DNA from: Syntrophomonas sp. UBA5314
GTDB taxonomy: Bacteria > Bacillota > Syntrophomonadia > Syntrophomonadales > Syntrophomonadaceae
DNA length: 37,942 bases
Direction of reading: 5' to 3'
NCBI GenBank assembly: GCA_002410325.1
Contig: DHRK01000066.1
Span: forward strand, 56,426 to 94,367
Shown: piece by piece, positions 14,799 to 23,503 of the stretch
How the letters are laid out: the number at the start of each line of letters is the position of its first letter
Numbering within the stretch: position 1 is the stretch's first letter
Program-made: the position numbers and the translations under genes
The notes under the pieces: generated by a model
The model's input: only the letters and a program-made list of their open reading frames with translations
The model's database searches: none
Told to the model about the DNA's origin: nothing

Positions 14799-15950
14799 CT
14801 AAACATTGTCATAGTTTATTTTAATCAAATTGCCATCCCGGTCTTTTACCAGATTGCCATTCACATCCAACTTAAATAACTTTTTATTGGTAAACCGGTC
14901 GCAAATCTTAATAAATTCATTAATGCTAATGTCCAGAGGTTCCAGAATTTTATCCAAAGGCTTGCCCAGATAAGTCCAGGGGAATTTGCCGTCATGCATT
15001 TGAACCATTTCCAACGCGTCCTGCCGGGTTATGCGCCCCCGGCGGAGATGCAGACAGGAGATGTCCGTGGCCCGGCCGAACGCAAATTTTAAAAATTTAA
15101 AGTAATCGTGAATGCCGGTCTGATAATTGTCCAGATTTTCATAATTAACCACTGATCCTTCAATGGTTTTGTGATAGGTAGTTAAGCCATGAGCCTGGGC
15201 AAGTAAAGCATTGCTATAAGCGTCCCAGGGAATAAAGTGTCCCAAAAATATACCTGTAACTCCAACTCTTTTTAGTTCTTCATCTGATGGATAAGTATAG
15301 GGGATCAACTGCCGCGGCTCAATATCTTCCATCATCGATATATCTGATACCCGCAAGCCCAATAGTCCCCCGAATTCTTCCAGCCAGCGACGATCCAAAA
15401 CCTGATTTTCGCTGGCGGCTGCCGGTCCGCCGTATTCATTTTGAGAATTTTCTCCCCAGACAATAAGTGGAATATTAAATTGCACTGCCGCCCGCACAGG
15501 AATGGTAAATATCCCCACATGCTCTGGCCAGGATATATCTCCTACCTGCGTTAAGCCGATACGGTTAAGTTTCCTTCTAACTACCAGGTTGGGACTGAAT
15601 TCAACGTAATCAACTCCCAGATTCTTGATGTTGTTAATATTTTTTCTTCCAATTTCGGATAGATCACAGGTAGTAGCAGTTACACATAGGGGATTCATGC
15701 CCAATTGCAGCATTCGGTATACCTGGTAGGTGCTGTCTTTTCCACCGCTCACGGGAACTATACAATCCCAATTGCTGCCGGACTTGTTACGATACCGGAC
15801 AAGTATCTCCAGAAGTTCCTTCCTACGCTCATCCCAATTTATCTGGGGCCTCTGCTCATAAGATCGGCAGGCGTTGCAGACGCCGTCTTCATCGATATAC
15901 AAATCCGGTTTAGTTTCAGGCATAACACATCTTTTACAGTATTTAATCAC
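14799..15950 (-). CDS. pseA: N-acetyl sugar amidotransferase (PseA/WbuX/WbpG family)
   Basis: A 383-residue enzyme of the ATP-pyrophosphatase type that turns an acetamido group into an acetamidino group, using ATP and ammonia. CxxC pairs at C5/C8 and C25/C28 probably bind zinc. The PP-loop SGGKDS is at 68-73, within VPVSGGKDSTYQV. The start is GTG at 15950 with GAAGGTGA upstream. In Campylobacter the homologue PseA is needed for acetamidino-pseudaminic acid on flagellin, and hisH/hisF-like genes lie beside it, as here. Confidence 0.88.
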   Translation of the reverse strand: MIKYCKRCVMPETKPDLYIDEDGVCNACRSYEQRPQINWDERRKELLEILVRYRNKSGSNWDCIVPVSGGKDSTYQVYRMLQLGMNPLCVTATTCDLSEIGRKNINNIKNLGVDYVEFSPNLVVRRKLNRIGLTQVGDISWPEHVGIFTIPVRAAVQFNIPLIVWGENSQNEYGGPAAASENQVLDRRWLEEFGGLLGLRVSDISMMEDIEPRQLIPYTYPSDEELKRVGVTGIFLGHFIPWDAYSNALLAQAHGLTTYHKTIEGSVVNYENLDNYQTGIHDYFKFLKFAFGRATDISCLHLRRGRITRQDALEMVQMHDGKFPWTYLGKPLDKILEPLDISINEFIKICDRFTNKKLFKLDVNGNLVKDRDGNLIKINYDNV

Positions 15951-15965
15951 TATGTATCACCTTCC

Positions 15966-16589
15966 CTAGTGTTTCTTGGCCAGCAAAAACCAGGTCAGAT
16001 CGTCCTGGGGAAAATTGTTGTCCCGATGATACACAAAGCCATAATCCAACAAGGTTAAATCCGGGAATTTGTCCAGCATATCACCGGCAAAATCTCTCTT
16101 AAAAAGCCTGTTCGTATTTCCCCGGTATTCCACCTCCACGGGCACTGGATTGTAATACTCAACTAGGCATATGTATTTTCGGCTAAGTGTATACAGCTTT
16201 TCATATACTTTATCTAATAGAAGGGGATCAATATGAATTAATACACCCTTGGATAATGCCAAATCATATTGAATATCGGTGGAAAAACTCAAAATGGAAT
16301 TTTGATATACTTCCCCCAGGCCCAAAGCCTCTAATTCGGCTGCTGCCTGTTCATTTATCTCCACTGCATCCATTTTTAGTTCGGGAAACAGGTTGTGTAT
16401 AGCCGCTAAATTCATGCCCCGGTTGGCACCGATTTCAATCAAGGAGGATATTCTCCGGGTTTTTGATAGCACTTGTGAAAACAAAGCAGTATTTGCAGCT
16501 ATTAAATTTGTTCCCTGGTTGCGATTAGTATACTCATTGCCGAAATCACCGGCCCAAAATTCTTCCTGTTCCGTTTTAAATTTACTCAT
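15966..16589 (-). CDS. pseudaminic acid biosynthesis-associated methyltransferase
   Basis: A 207-residue SAM-dependent methyltransferase. The SAM loop IEIGANRGMN (about 51-60) and the acidic VEIN that follows at the end of strand 2 are visible. The N-terminus KTEQEEFWAGDFGNEYTNRN is characteristic of the group found in pseudaminic acid clusters. Its ATG overlaps the pseF stop by 4 nt. It probably adds an O- or N-methyl group to the nonulosonic acid or to a glycan attached to flagellin; the position is unknown. Confidence 0.88.
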   Translation of the reverse strand: MSKFKTEQEEFWAGDFGNEYTNRNQGTNLIAANTALFSQVLSKTRRISSLIEIGANRGMNLAAIHNLFPELKMDAVEINEQAAAELEALGLGEVYQNSILSFSTDIQYDLALSKGVLIHIDPLLLDKVYEKLYTLSRKYICLVEYYNPVPVEVEYRGNTNRLFKRDFAGDMLDKFPDLTLLDYGFVYHRDNNFPQDDLTWFLLAKKH

Positions 16590-17338
16590 TTAGCTTCATC
16601 CCCATCCATAATCTTTTTCTGTTCGATATGGGCATTGATTCGCTTCAGTTCCGGGTGCTGCTCCAATAAATTTAATATATCTTCCATTGAAAAATCCGGG
16701 GTTCCGGGATATAGCGCTTCCAAAATCAACTGTATGAGCTTAAAGTCCTCGGATTCATCAACCGTCCAGCGCAAATGGCTAAGGTCCTGACTGTGTCTGA
16801 TGTTTGCTAATCTAAACAGTTGGGAATGATTATGTATAAATAAAGTTACATGTTCGCGCTCGGCTTGAGATTTAGCTTCGAAAAAGGCTTTCTCCAGGAC
16901 TTGCATTGAAAATACTTCTGTATCCATTCCTCTGGGAAAAGTTCTTTCGATAACATTTGATACATAATCGTATTGGTCGCAAGTCTTTATAAAACTATCG
17001 ATGACGCGATCAATTATTAGGGGATCTATGAACGGGCAATCCGCAGTAACCCTTACGACCGCATCTGCCCTGTATTCTAGCGCTGTTTTATAATATCTTT
17101 CTAAAACATCATTTTCACTGCCCCTATAATACTTAACTCTCATTTTTTTACAAAGGTTAACGATAGGATTGTCGCTTTGGTTTTCGCTGGTTGCAATTAC
17201 CACCTCGTCCGCTAAAACAACTTTTTTTAATCTTTCTATTTGATACTCCAATAGTGGTTTACCTAATACTTCTTTTAGTACCTTTCCCGGCAAACGGGTA
17301 GAAGTCATGCGGGCTTGGCTTATAATTACTACTCTCAT
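16586..17338 (-). CDS. pseF: SpsF-type cytidylyltransferase (PseF role)
   Basis: A 250-residue nucleotidyltransferase with the SpsF signature IISQARMTSTRLPGKVL and conserved VRVTADCPFIDP (metal/nucleotide site). In the pathway it would activate pseudaminic acid with CTP to CMP-Pse, the donor for Maf. It belongs to the SpsF branch rather than the short NeuA-like PseF of Campylobacter. It overlaps pseC upstream and the methyltransferase downstream by 4 nt each. It is the only CMP-transferase in the window, so it may have to serve both nonulosonic acids. Confidence 0.8.
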   Translation of the reverse strand: MRVVIISQARMTSTRLPGKVLKEVLGKPLLEYQIERLKKVVLADEVVIATSENQSDNPIVNLCKKMRVKYYRGSENDVLERYYKTALEYRADAVVRVTADCPFIDPLIIDRVIDSFIKTCDQYDYVSNVIERTFPRGMDTEVFSMQVLEKAFFEAKSQAEREHVTLFIHNHSQLFRLANIRHSQDLSHLRWTVDESEDFKLIQLILEALYPGTPDFSMEDILNLLEQHPELKRINAHIEQKKIMDGDEAK

Positions 17339-18483
17339 ATAACTGCCTCTCCTAATGCTGAGATAACCATCTCAACATCTCGATAGTCCATCGCCGGATA
17401 TACGGGAATAGATAAAACTCTATTATAATGGTCTTCCGCTACAGGACAGTCCCCCCAATTATACCCTAGTTCATTCCTGTAAAAAGGCAAAGTATGTATC
17501 GGCATGTAATGCACTTGACAATAAATGCCCTTGTTTTTCAATCGGTCATACAGGCCTGCTCTGTTAATCCTGGTATCTTTGTTGGTTTTAACAAGGTAAA
17601 GATGATATGAATTGGTGCACCCAGCAGGTTCAATTGGTAAGTCCAACGGCAAGTCCAGAAAAGCCTCAGTATACATTTGGGCTATTTCTCTGCGTTTGTT
17701 AACAAATTGATCAACTTTCTTCAACTGCGATGTCCCAAGAGCAGCTTGAATATCCGTCAACCGGTAATTATAACCCAACATTTGCATTTCATAGTACCAT
17801 CCGTCATGGATTTCTTCCATAAAAAACTTCTGATCGCGGGTAATACCGTGGCTTCGCAACATAACCAATCGATCATATATCGGCTTGGAGTTCGTGGTAA
17901 TCATACCACCTTCTCCGGTGGTAATGTGCTTTACGGGGTGAAAACTAAAAACCGCCATATCAGAGTATTTACAATCGCCGATTTGAGAATCTTTATACCG
18001 CGCTCCCAGAGCATGGCAGGCATCTTCAATAATCAAATAATTATATTTGCGGGCTATCTCCTGTATTTCATCCATAAAGCAAGGAAGCCCCGAATAATGA
18101 ACAGGAATTATAGCCCTGGTTTTTTTACTGATTCGTCTTTCAATCTCATCCAGGCTTATATTGCCGGTCTTTTTATCAATGTCTGCCAGCACCGGTTTGG
18201 CTCCTACATAAAGTGCACAGTTGGCACTGGCGGCAAAACTCATGGTACTGGTAATTACCTCTGCTCCCCGTCTAATATCTCCTGCGAGACATGCCAAATG
18301 TAGAGCCGCTGTGCCGCTGGATACAGCGACAGCATAACTGGCCCCTACGTATGCTGCAAATCTATCTTCAAACTCTTTCACGTAGGGCCCGGTAGTTAAA
18401 AAATTCCCTCGAAGTACTTTAATGACGGCGTTAATATCATCTTCATCGATATATTGTCGTCCATAGGGTATTTGTCGTGACAA
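17335..18483 (-). CDS. pseC: PseC, UDP-4-keto-6-deoxy-sugar aminotransferase
   Basis: A 382-residue PLP aminotransferase of the DegT/DnrJ/EryC1/StrS family. IPYGRQYIDEDDINAV at the N-terminus is typical of PseC. The PLP lysine is K185 in SFHPVKHITTGEGG, and IIEDACHALGARY carries the PLP-nitrogen Asp. It aminates C4 of the PseB product. The start is TTG at 18483 with GAGAGG upstream, directly after the pseB stop, and the 3' end overlaps pseF. Confidence 0.92.
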   Translation of the reverse strand: MSRQIPYGRQYIDEDDINAVIKVLRGNFLTTGPYVKEFEDRFAAYVGASYAVAVSSGTAALHLACLAGDIRRGAEVITSTMSFAASANCALYVGAKPVLADIDKKTGNISLDEIERRISKKTRAIIPVHYSGLPCFMDEIQEIARKYNYLIIEDACHALGARYKDSQIGDCKYSDMAVFSFHPVKHITTGEGGMITTNSKPIYDRLVMLRSHGITRDQKFFMEEIHDGWYYEMQMLGYNYRLTDIQAALGTSQLKKVDQFVNKRREIAQMYTEAFLDLPLDLPIEPAGCTNSYHLYLVKTNKDTRINRAGLYDRLKNKGIYCQVHYMPIHTLPFYRNELGYNWGDCPVAEDHYNRVLSIPVYPAMDYRDVEMVISALGEAVI

Positions 18484-19467
18484 CTAAACCTCTCCAATCA
18501 TTTTGCGAAGTGCTTCGATTGTCAACCACTGGTCATTGGCGTCACTGCTGTAAGAAAATTCTTCCGCTACTTTTTTGCCGCCGTTTTTTGCAATGAATTT
18601 TTCCTTTTCCCACCATACAAAATCTGGCTGTATAATGTAGTAATCCTCGAATTCCAGAGTATTTCTGGCATCATCGGTTGAGATCATATATTCATGTAGT
18701 TTTTCACCGGGACGAATACCAACTATGTCGATTTCACATTCAGGAGTGATGGCCCTGGCCAGATCCATGATATTCATACTGGGGATCTTGGGAACGAAGA
18801 GTTCCCCGCCATTCATTCGCTTGAAGTTATTAAGAACAAAATCCACGCCCTGCTCCAAAGTAATCCAGAAGCGGGTCATGCGTGGGTCTGTTACAGGAAT
18901 TCTCCCTTTCTCCCGGCATTGCAAAAAGAAGGGAACCACACTCCCCCTACTTCCCACAACATTACCGTATCTCACCACGGAAAAACGGGTTTCCTTGGAA
19001 CCGGCATATGCATTCCCGGCAATAAATAGCTTATCCGAACACAGCTTGGTAGCCCCGTATAAATTGATGGGATTGCAGGCCTTATCAGTGCTCAGAGCAA
19101 TAACCTTTTTAACTCCTCGGTCGATGGCCACGTTAATTACATTTTCGGCACCGTTAATATTGGTCTTGATGGCCTCGATAGGATTGTATTCAGCAGCCGG
19201 TACTTGTTTAAGGGCAGCTGCATGGACTACAAAATCCACTCCATCCATAGCACGGTAGAGGCGTTCCTTGTCCCTCACATCGCCGATAAAAAAGCGCAGT
19301 TTGGGATGGTGCTGAAACTGCTGCGCCATTTCGAATTGTTTTAGTTCATCGCGGCTGAATACAATTAAGCGATTGATCTCCGGGTATCTGTTCAAAACAA
19401 TTTTACAGAACATTTTCCCAAAAGAGCCCGTCCCGCCAGTAATCAAAACAGTCTTGTTGTTCAACAT
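18484..19467 (-). CDS. pseB: PseB, UDP-GlcNAc 4,6-dehydratase (inverting)
   Basis: A 327-residue SDR enzyme that starts the pseudaminic acid route. The nucleotide loop is GGTGSFGK (11-18). Catalytic residues are in STDKACNPINLYGATK: D128, K129, Y137 and K141. FSRDELKQFEMAQQF is the diagnostic PseB segment. It is the first sugar gene after maf, 72 nt downstream, and abuts pseC. No clear terminator lies between maf and pseB, so a single long transcript is plausible. Confidence 0.95.
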   Translation of the reverse strand: MLNNKTVLITGGTGSFGKMFCKIVLNRYPEINRLIVFSRDELKQFEMAQQFQHHPKLRFFIGDVRDKERLYRAMDGVDFVVHAAALKQVPAAEYNPIEAIKTNINGAENVINVAIDRGVKKVIALSTDKACNPINLYGATKLCSDKLFIAGNAYAGSKETRFSVVRYGNVVGSRGSVVPFFLQCREKGRIPVTDPRMTRFWITLEQGVDFVLNNFKRMNGGELFVPKIPSMNIMDLARAITPECEIDIVGIRPGEKLHEYMISTDDARNTLEFEDYYIIQPDFVWWEKEKFIAKNGGKKVAEEFSYSSDANDQWLTIEALRKMIGEV

Positions 19468-19539
19468 AATGCAACCACTCGCTTAACTTGAATTTTCCCT
19501 TATGATGTATTTATCGATATACGTATTCAAGGACTTTAC

Positions 19540-21459
19540 TTACAGGGAAGCGAGTAGTTCATTTATTTTATCTTGGGCATCGTCAAGGCTATTGAGACAG
19601 ATAGCTATAATATCATGAATTACACTGAACCACTGTACATATCTGGTTATCAGTTGGGCTTGAAGCAGTTCCTTATCATCATATATATCGGGAAGTTCAT
19701 GCAGGTCGACGGTAAACTTAAGATGATAAGGCTGGATGATATGCATAAGAAACAATTGTAAGGTGGGTTGTATGGACATTATCTTATCCTGATAGCCGGT
19801 AACTTCACCATACATTTTTCCTATACTGAAATCCTTTTCAGAAGATCCGGAATTATCAATGATGGCCTGCAAATTACTTTCATTTTCTTTAATGAGATCA
19901 ACAGCAGTCTGGCATAGATCTTTCATCTTTATTAAATCATTTTTAGTTGATGCAATTATATTGGTGACATTTTCTATATCTTTTTTAATAGAAGCTGTAG
20001 AGATATCCTTTATGTTTGATTTAATAATGTCTAATGGATGAATAACATCGTTGACATACCGGTCAATGGCCTCCTGAAAAGTCATTACTTCGGTACCATT
20101 AATATAGGCCCCACCCTCGGTGCAATTGATGCATTGCCCCTGATAACCGGCGATATCTATTTCATAAGCTTTGCGAAACTGGTTCCAGGTGTGGGTGGTC
20201 AGGATCGGCGTTCCGTCATTTCCCATAACTTCAAATTGTTTTTCAGGGCCTAAATCCTGGTTTTCTCCAAATAAGGCTCCCCGGGCATGGGTCCTGCCGT
20301 CCCGCGCATAGGCCAAATCCTGCCCGATAAGCATAATAGGGTTGCAGCCCAGGGCTTGGGCCAGTTTAAATGCCATGTTGCCGGCTGACTGTTTAATTTC
20401 CAGGATCCCTTTATCAACACCCAACCAACGAAAATGATCAAAGTTACGGTAGACAATTATTCGGGGACCCGGGTATTCTTCATACACTTCCGGCAGTACC
20501 ACCGGGCAGGCAGCCAGGTAGACATCTCCAACCTGTTCCTCGGTGAACCCCCTTAACAGGTCGATTACCTCCACAACCCTTTCCAGGGTTGCCACCATAT
20601 GCGGTTTGACCCCCATTTCTATCAAAACCCGTAGCGAAGCATCGGCGGCTATTATTACAGCTTTTTCCTCCAAGCCTTTAAGAAGATGTTTATTTTTATT
20701 GAGGGATGGCCCGGTTGCGACCACCACTGCCGGTTTATTGACAAATTTATCATACAGCATGTTGATTCCCGGATGGGAAACGATCTCCCGGATATTGCCT
20801 AGAATATTTTCTATCCCGATTAGTGAATCCTGGGGGGAGTTCCCAAAAAAGGTTAGACTGTAAAGGCCGCTTTCCCGCAAAACCTTCATGGCCTTAACAT
20901 AATAGTCTTTATGCAGCTTAAGGGAGGAAATATGGTATATAGGCTTCATAGCCTTAAGATAGATTACTGCAGTTTTTTCTTGAAAAAAGTTACAAAAAAT
21001 AGGAAAGAGATCTTCCTCGGGTTCGCCAACCACCAATCTTATTTTAGTGTCATTCATCATGGGAACATAATTAAACATGTGTAGAGCAGTCTTGAAAAGC
21101 TCAAGATCTTTTTCGATAATAAGAATTCTTACCGTTCCCTGGCGGGAAGCAAGTTCTTTAGCATAATACTGCACCTCATAACCCAATCCAAATCCCAGAA
21201 AAACAGCTATTTTAGTGTTTTTTAAGTTGAGCAGCGCAAGTTGTGCGGCTACATCTTTTTGGGGATCATCTTGATTATAGAAATAGCACTCTTGTTTCCG
21301 GCAATAGACATTTACATACCGTTTTTTTCCGGTTCCACGAATTTCATAATCGCGGTTTACCGGCGCCTTTTCAATACGCTGAGCGATTATGGGATAGCGC
21401 TCTCGTAATGCTTTCAGGTTTTCATCATATATGGGATTATGTACAGTCTTTTTTTTCAA
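19540..21459 (-). CDS. maf: Maf-type flagellin glycosyltransferase (DUF115)
   Basis: A 639-residue motility-associated factor, the family thought to transfer CMP-activated pseudaminic or legionaminic acid to Ser/Thr of flagellin in the cytoplasm. GFGLGYEV at 89-96 and the central DUF115/MptE-like domain from about 240 (VVVATGPSLNKNKHLL, ADASLRVLIEMGVKPHM, LIGQDLAYARDGRTH) support this. The C-terminal 150 residues are helical. The start is TTG at 21459 with AAGGTGG upstream. It lies directly after the hag terminator and before pseB, an ideal position for modifying the flagellin next door. Confidence 0.92.
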   Translation of the reverse strand: MKKKTVHNPIYDENLKALRERYPIIAQRIEKAPVNRDYEIRGTGKKRYVNVYCRKQECYFYNQDDPQKDVAAQLALLNLKNTKIAVFLGFGLGYEVQYYAKELASRQGTVRILIIEKDLELFKTALHMFNYVPMMNDTKIRLVVGEPEEDLFPIFCNFFQEKTAVIYLKAMKPIYHISSLKLHKDYYVKAMKVLRESGLYSLTFFGNSPQDSLIGIENILGNIREIVSHPGINMLYDKFVNKPAVVVATGPSLNKNKHLLKGLEEKAVIIAADASLRVLIEMGVKPHMVATLERVVEVIDLLRGFTEEQVGDVYLAACPVVLPEVYEEYPGPRIIVYRNFDHFRWLGVDKGILEIKQSAGNMAFKLAQALGCNPIMLIGQDLAYARDGRTHARGALFGENQDLGPEKQFEVMGNDGTPILTTHTWNQFRKAYEIDIAGYQGQCINCTEGGAYINGTEVMTFQEAIDRYVNDVIHPLDIIKSNIKDISTASIKKDIENVTNIIASTKNDLIKMKDLCQTAVDLIKENESNLQAIIDNSGSSEKDFSIGKMYGEVTGYQDKIMSIQPTLQLFLMHIIQPYHLKFTVDLHELPDIYDDKELLQAQLITRYVQWFSVIHDIIAICLNSLDDAQDKINELLASL

Positions 21460-21531
21460 ACCCCGGCACCACCTTGATTATAATGCTTTTTCTTTTTACG
21501 ATATCATTGCTACTCTATTTCAACAATCGAT

Positions 21532-21561
21532 AAAAAAGAGCCAGAGAAGACTCTGGCTCTT
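21532..21561 (-). terminator. intrinsic terminator of the flagellin gene
   Basis: Perfect 11-bp stem (21536-21546 with 21551-21561, AAGAGCCAGAG / CTCTGGCTCTT), 4-nt loop and a T-run on the minus strand (T complement at 21532-21535). It lies 19 nt after the hag stop and insulates the glycosylation island from the abundant flagellin transcript. Confidence 0.9.
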
Positions 21562-21580
21562 GATAGAGAACTCTCGATTC

Positions 21581-23179
21581 TTACTTGAGCAGCTGCAGTA
21601 CTGTCTGCGGAGACTGGTTGGCCTGGGCCAGCATGGAAGTAGCAGCCTGCTGCAGAATATTCTGTTTGGTGAAATTCATCATTTCCTTGGCCATATCCAC
21701 ATCTCTGATGCGGGATTCAGCCGACTGGAGGTTCTCTGAAGATGTATCCAGGTTTTTGATGGTATGCTCCAGACGATTCTGAATGGCACCCAGTTTGGAG
21801 CGTTCACTGGAAACTGCCGTTATAGCGTTATTAATGGTAGTAATGGCTGCAGATGCCTTTTCATAAGTGGAAACATCCAGAGCATATTCAACATTAGTAT
21901 TGTTGGTGCCGTTGGTTACGTTCTGAGCTGCTGTGAATGCCCCGCCGGATGTCGTGCTGGTAATACCCAGGGCAACCGAACGCATGTCGGACAATTCGAG
22001 AACCATGGATTGACTCTGGTTGGCACCCACCTGGAATTTCAGAGAGTCGTCCTGTGAGGTTAAAACATGCTCAGTGGTTCCCAGGCCAGTGAGAGTGAAT
22101 TGGCCGGAGGCATCGGCAGATGCTTGAATATCAATGGTAAATGAAATGCCATGCTCATCATAGGTGAAATTTCCATATGCGGCGATGTCATAATCATCCT
22201 GATGAATCGTTACACCTGCGGAATCTAACAACTTAATAGTGGCAGCCGTGGAGGTAACATCAAGACTAACACTTCTGACTGCCTTGTTGTCGATAGTATC
22301 ATCGGAGCGGGTTACCGTTATGCCCCCCGCAGCCATGGTAACAGACCCTGAGACATTGTTATCCCAATCCATGCGTGTGCCATAGGTTCCAACACCACTG
22401 GTGGTAGTAATAGTGGTAGTAGCGCCGTCAGTTATTTTGGCGAAATCCGCAGCACTAATGGTAAAGGACACTCCATGGCGGTCATATACATAGTTGCCGT
22501 CCGCATTGGCCACAACCGTGTCGTCTGCACTGAAAGTGGCGGCGCCGGAAGCATCCAATGCAACCTCAAAACCGGTAGCTGTCTTAGTAATTTTGATGGT
22601 GTCACCTGAAGTGTTAATGTTATCACCATAATCACCAGCTACCACCGTGACCGATCCCAGAGCATTATTTAAGTCGACATCTCCGACAACTCCTTTGGCA
22701 TACTGGACAGTCACGCTGCCTGAATTGAGTATCTGTTCACTGGTCAGTGTTTTGATGCGCTTGTCGCCGTTCAACAGCGTCATGGTATTGAACTCGGTGG
22801 TGTTGCCGATACGGTTGATTTCTGAAGACAGCTGGTTGATCTCCTTCTGGATCTCGTCGCGGTCAGCCGTAACGTTGGTGTCGTTAGCTGCCTGTACGGC
22901 CAGCTCCCGCATTCTCTGCAGGATGACCTGAGTTTCGTTCAGCGCACCTTCAGCGGTCTGAATCAAAGAGATGCCGTCCTGCGAGTTTTTGGAGGCCATA
23001 TTCAGACCTGAGATCTGAGCCCGCATTTTTTCCGAAATGGCCAGCCCGGCTGCGTCGTCTCCGGCGCGGTTGATTCTCAAACCGGATGACAGTTTCTCCA
23101 TAGATTTGGATTGGGATCCCGAAGTAAGAGACAATTGACGATAGGTGTTCATAGCCATCATGTTGTGATTGATAATCAT
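21581..23179 (-). CDS. hag: flagellin
   Basis: A 532-residue flagellin, the filament subunit. The N-terminal D0/D1 region (1-140) includes MIINHNMMAMNTYRQL, KLSSGLRINRAGDDAAG and QRMRELAVQAANDTN. The C-terminal D1/D0 region (about 385-532) includes SKLGAIQNRLEHTIKNLD and ends SPQTVLQLLK. The middle (about 145-375) is a Ser/Thr-rich variable domain, the likely site of Maf glycosylation. It contains two related segments, NYVYDRHGVSFTI (229-241) and NFTYDEHGISFTI (337-349). It is monocistronic, with a sigma-28 promoter, a long leader and a strong terminator. AGGAGG precedes the ATG. Confidence 0.97.
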   Translation of the reverse strand: MIINHNMMAMNTYRQLSLTSGSQSKSMEKLSSGLRINRAGDDAAGLAISEKMRAQISGLNMASKNSQDGISLIQTAEGALNETQVILQRMRELAVQAANDTNVTADRDEIQKEINQLSSEINRIGNTTEFNTMTLLNGDKRIKTLTSEQILNSGSVTVQYAKGVVGDVDLNNALGSVTVVAGDYGDNINTSGDTIKITKTATGFEVALDASGAATFSADDTVVANADGNYVYDRHGVSFTISAADFAKITDGATTTITTTSGVGTYGTRMDWDNNVSGSVTMAAGGITVTRSDDTIDNKAVRSVSLDVTSTAATIKLLDSAGVTIHQDDYDIAAYGNFTYDEHGISFTIDIQASADASGQFTLTGLGTTEHVLTSQDDSLKFQVGANQSQSMVLELSDMRSVALGITSTTSGGAFTAAQNVTNGTNNTNVEYALDVSTYEKASAAITTINNAITAVSSERSKLGAIQNRLEHTIKNLDTSSENLQSAESRIRDVDMAKEMMNFTKQNILQQAATSMLAQANQSPQTVLQLLK

Positions 23180-23293
23180 TAAAAATTCCTCCTTAGAATC
23201 AAATATGGCGAGCTTCCGTTCTCACCTCGCCCCTCCGGATAAGGCATTTTGCGGTGGCCAGCCGCCCGGATTACCCAAGCAAAATTTGCTTCT
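23180..23293 (-). promoter_or_regulatory. hag 5' leader with putative CsrA sites
   Basis: The predicted leader is about 115 nt. It starts with a palindromic hairpin (23277-23291, AAGCAAATTTTGCTT). A 6-bp stem (GGCGAG / CTCGCC; 23226-23231 with 23207-23212) presents AACGGAAG in its 13-nt loop. A second GGA pair lies in the Shine-Dalgarno AGGAGGA (23187-23193). A GGA in a hairpin loop plus one over the SD matches the two-site CsrA layout known for Bacillus hag. FliW and CsrA are encoded nearby. CsrA binding itself is inference. Confidence 0.6.
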
Positions 23294-23300
23294 GCATTAT

Positions 23301-23328
23301 ATATCGTCAAGACTCCTTCTCGACTTTA
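23301..23328 (-). promoter_or_regulatory. sigma-28 promoter of hag
   Basis: Minus strand: TAAA (23325-23328), 16-nt spacer, GACGATAT (23301-23308), one mismatch from GCCGATAT. It is about 120 nt upstream of the flagellin start, leaving room for the structured leader. Confidence 0.85.
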
Positions 23329-23503
23329 GACCTAAATTGCATATAAGTCTTCGTTAGTAATATAAGAACATTTGTCGATCTACGCCATTTATTGTCACTT
23401 ATGTCATATTTGATTATTTTTATGTTAGAATCATTAGTAACACTATTTTACCATTGAATTCCAGCGCATTTATTATAAGGCTCATACGAATGGAGGGATT
23501 GCA

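Noticed and set aside
17677..18303. 208-codon plus-strand ORF opposite pseC
   Set aside because: Antisense shadow of a well-supported aminotransferase, without a plausible start site.
23180..23300. Cyclic di-GMP (GEMM) riboswitch in the hag leader
   Set aside because: The conserved GEMM cores could not be found. The structure is better explained by simple hairpins with GGA motifs.
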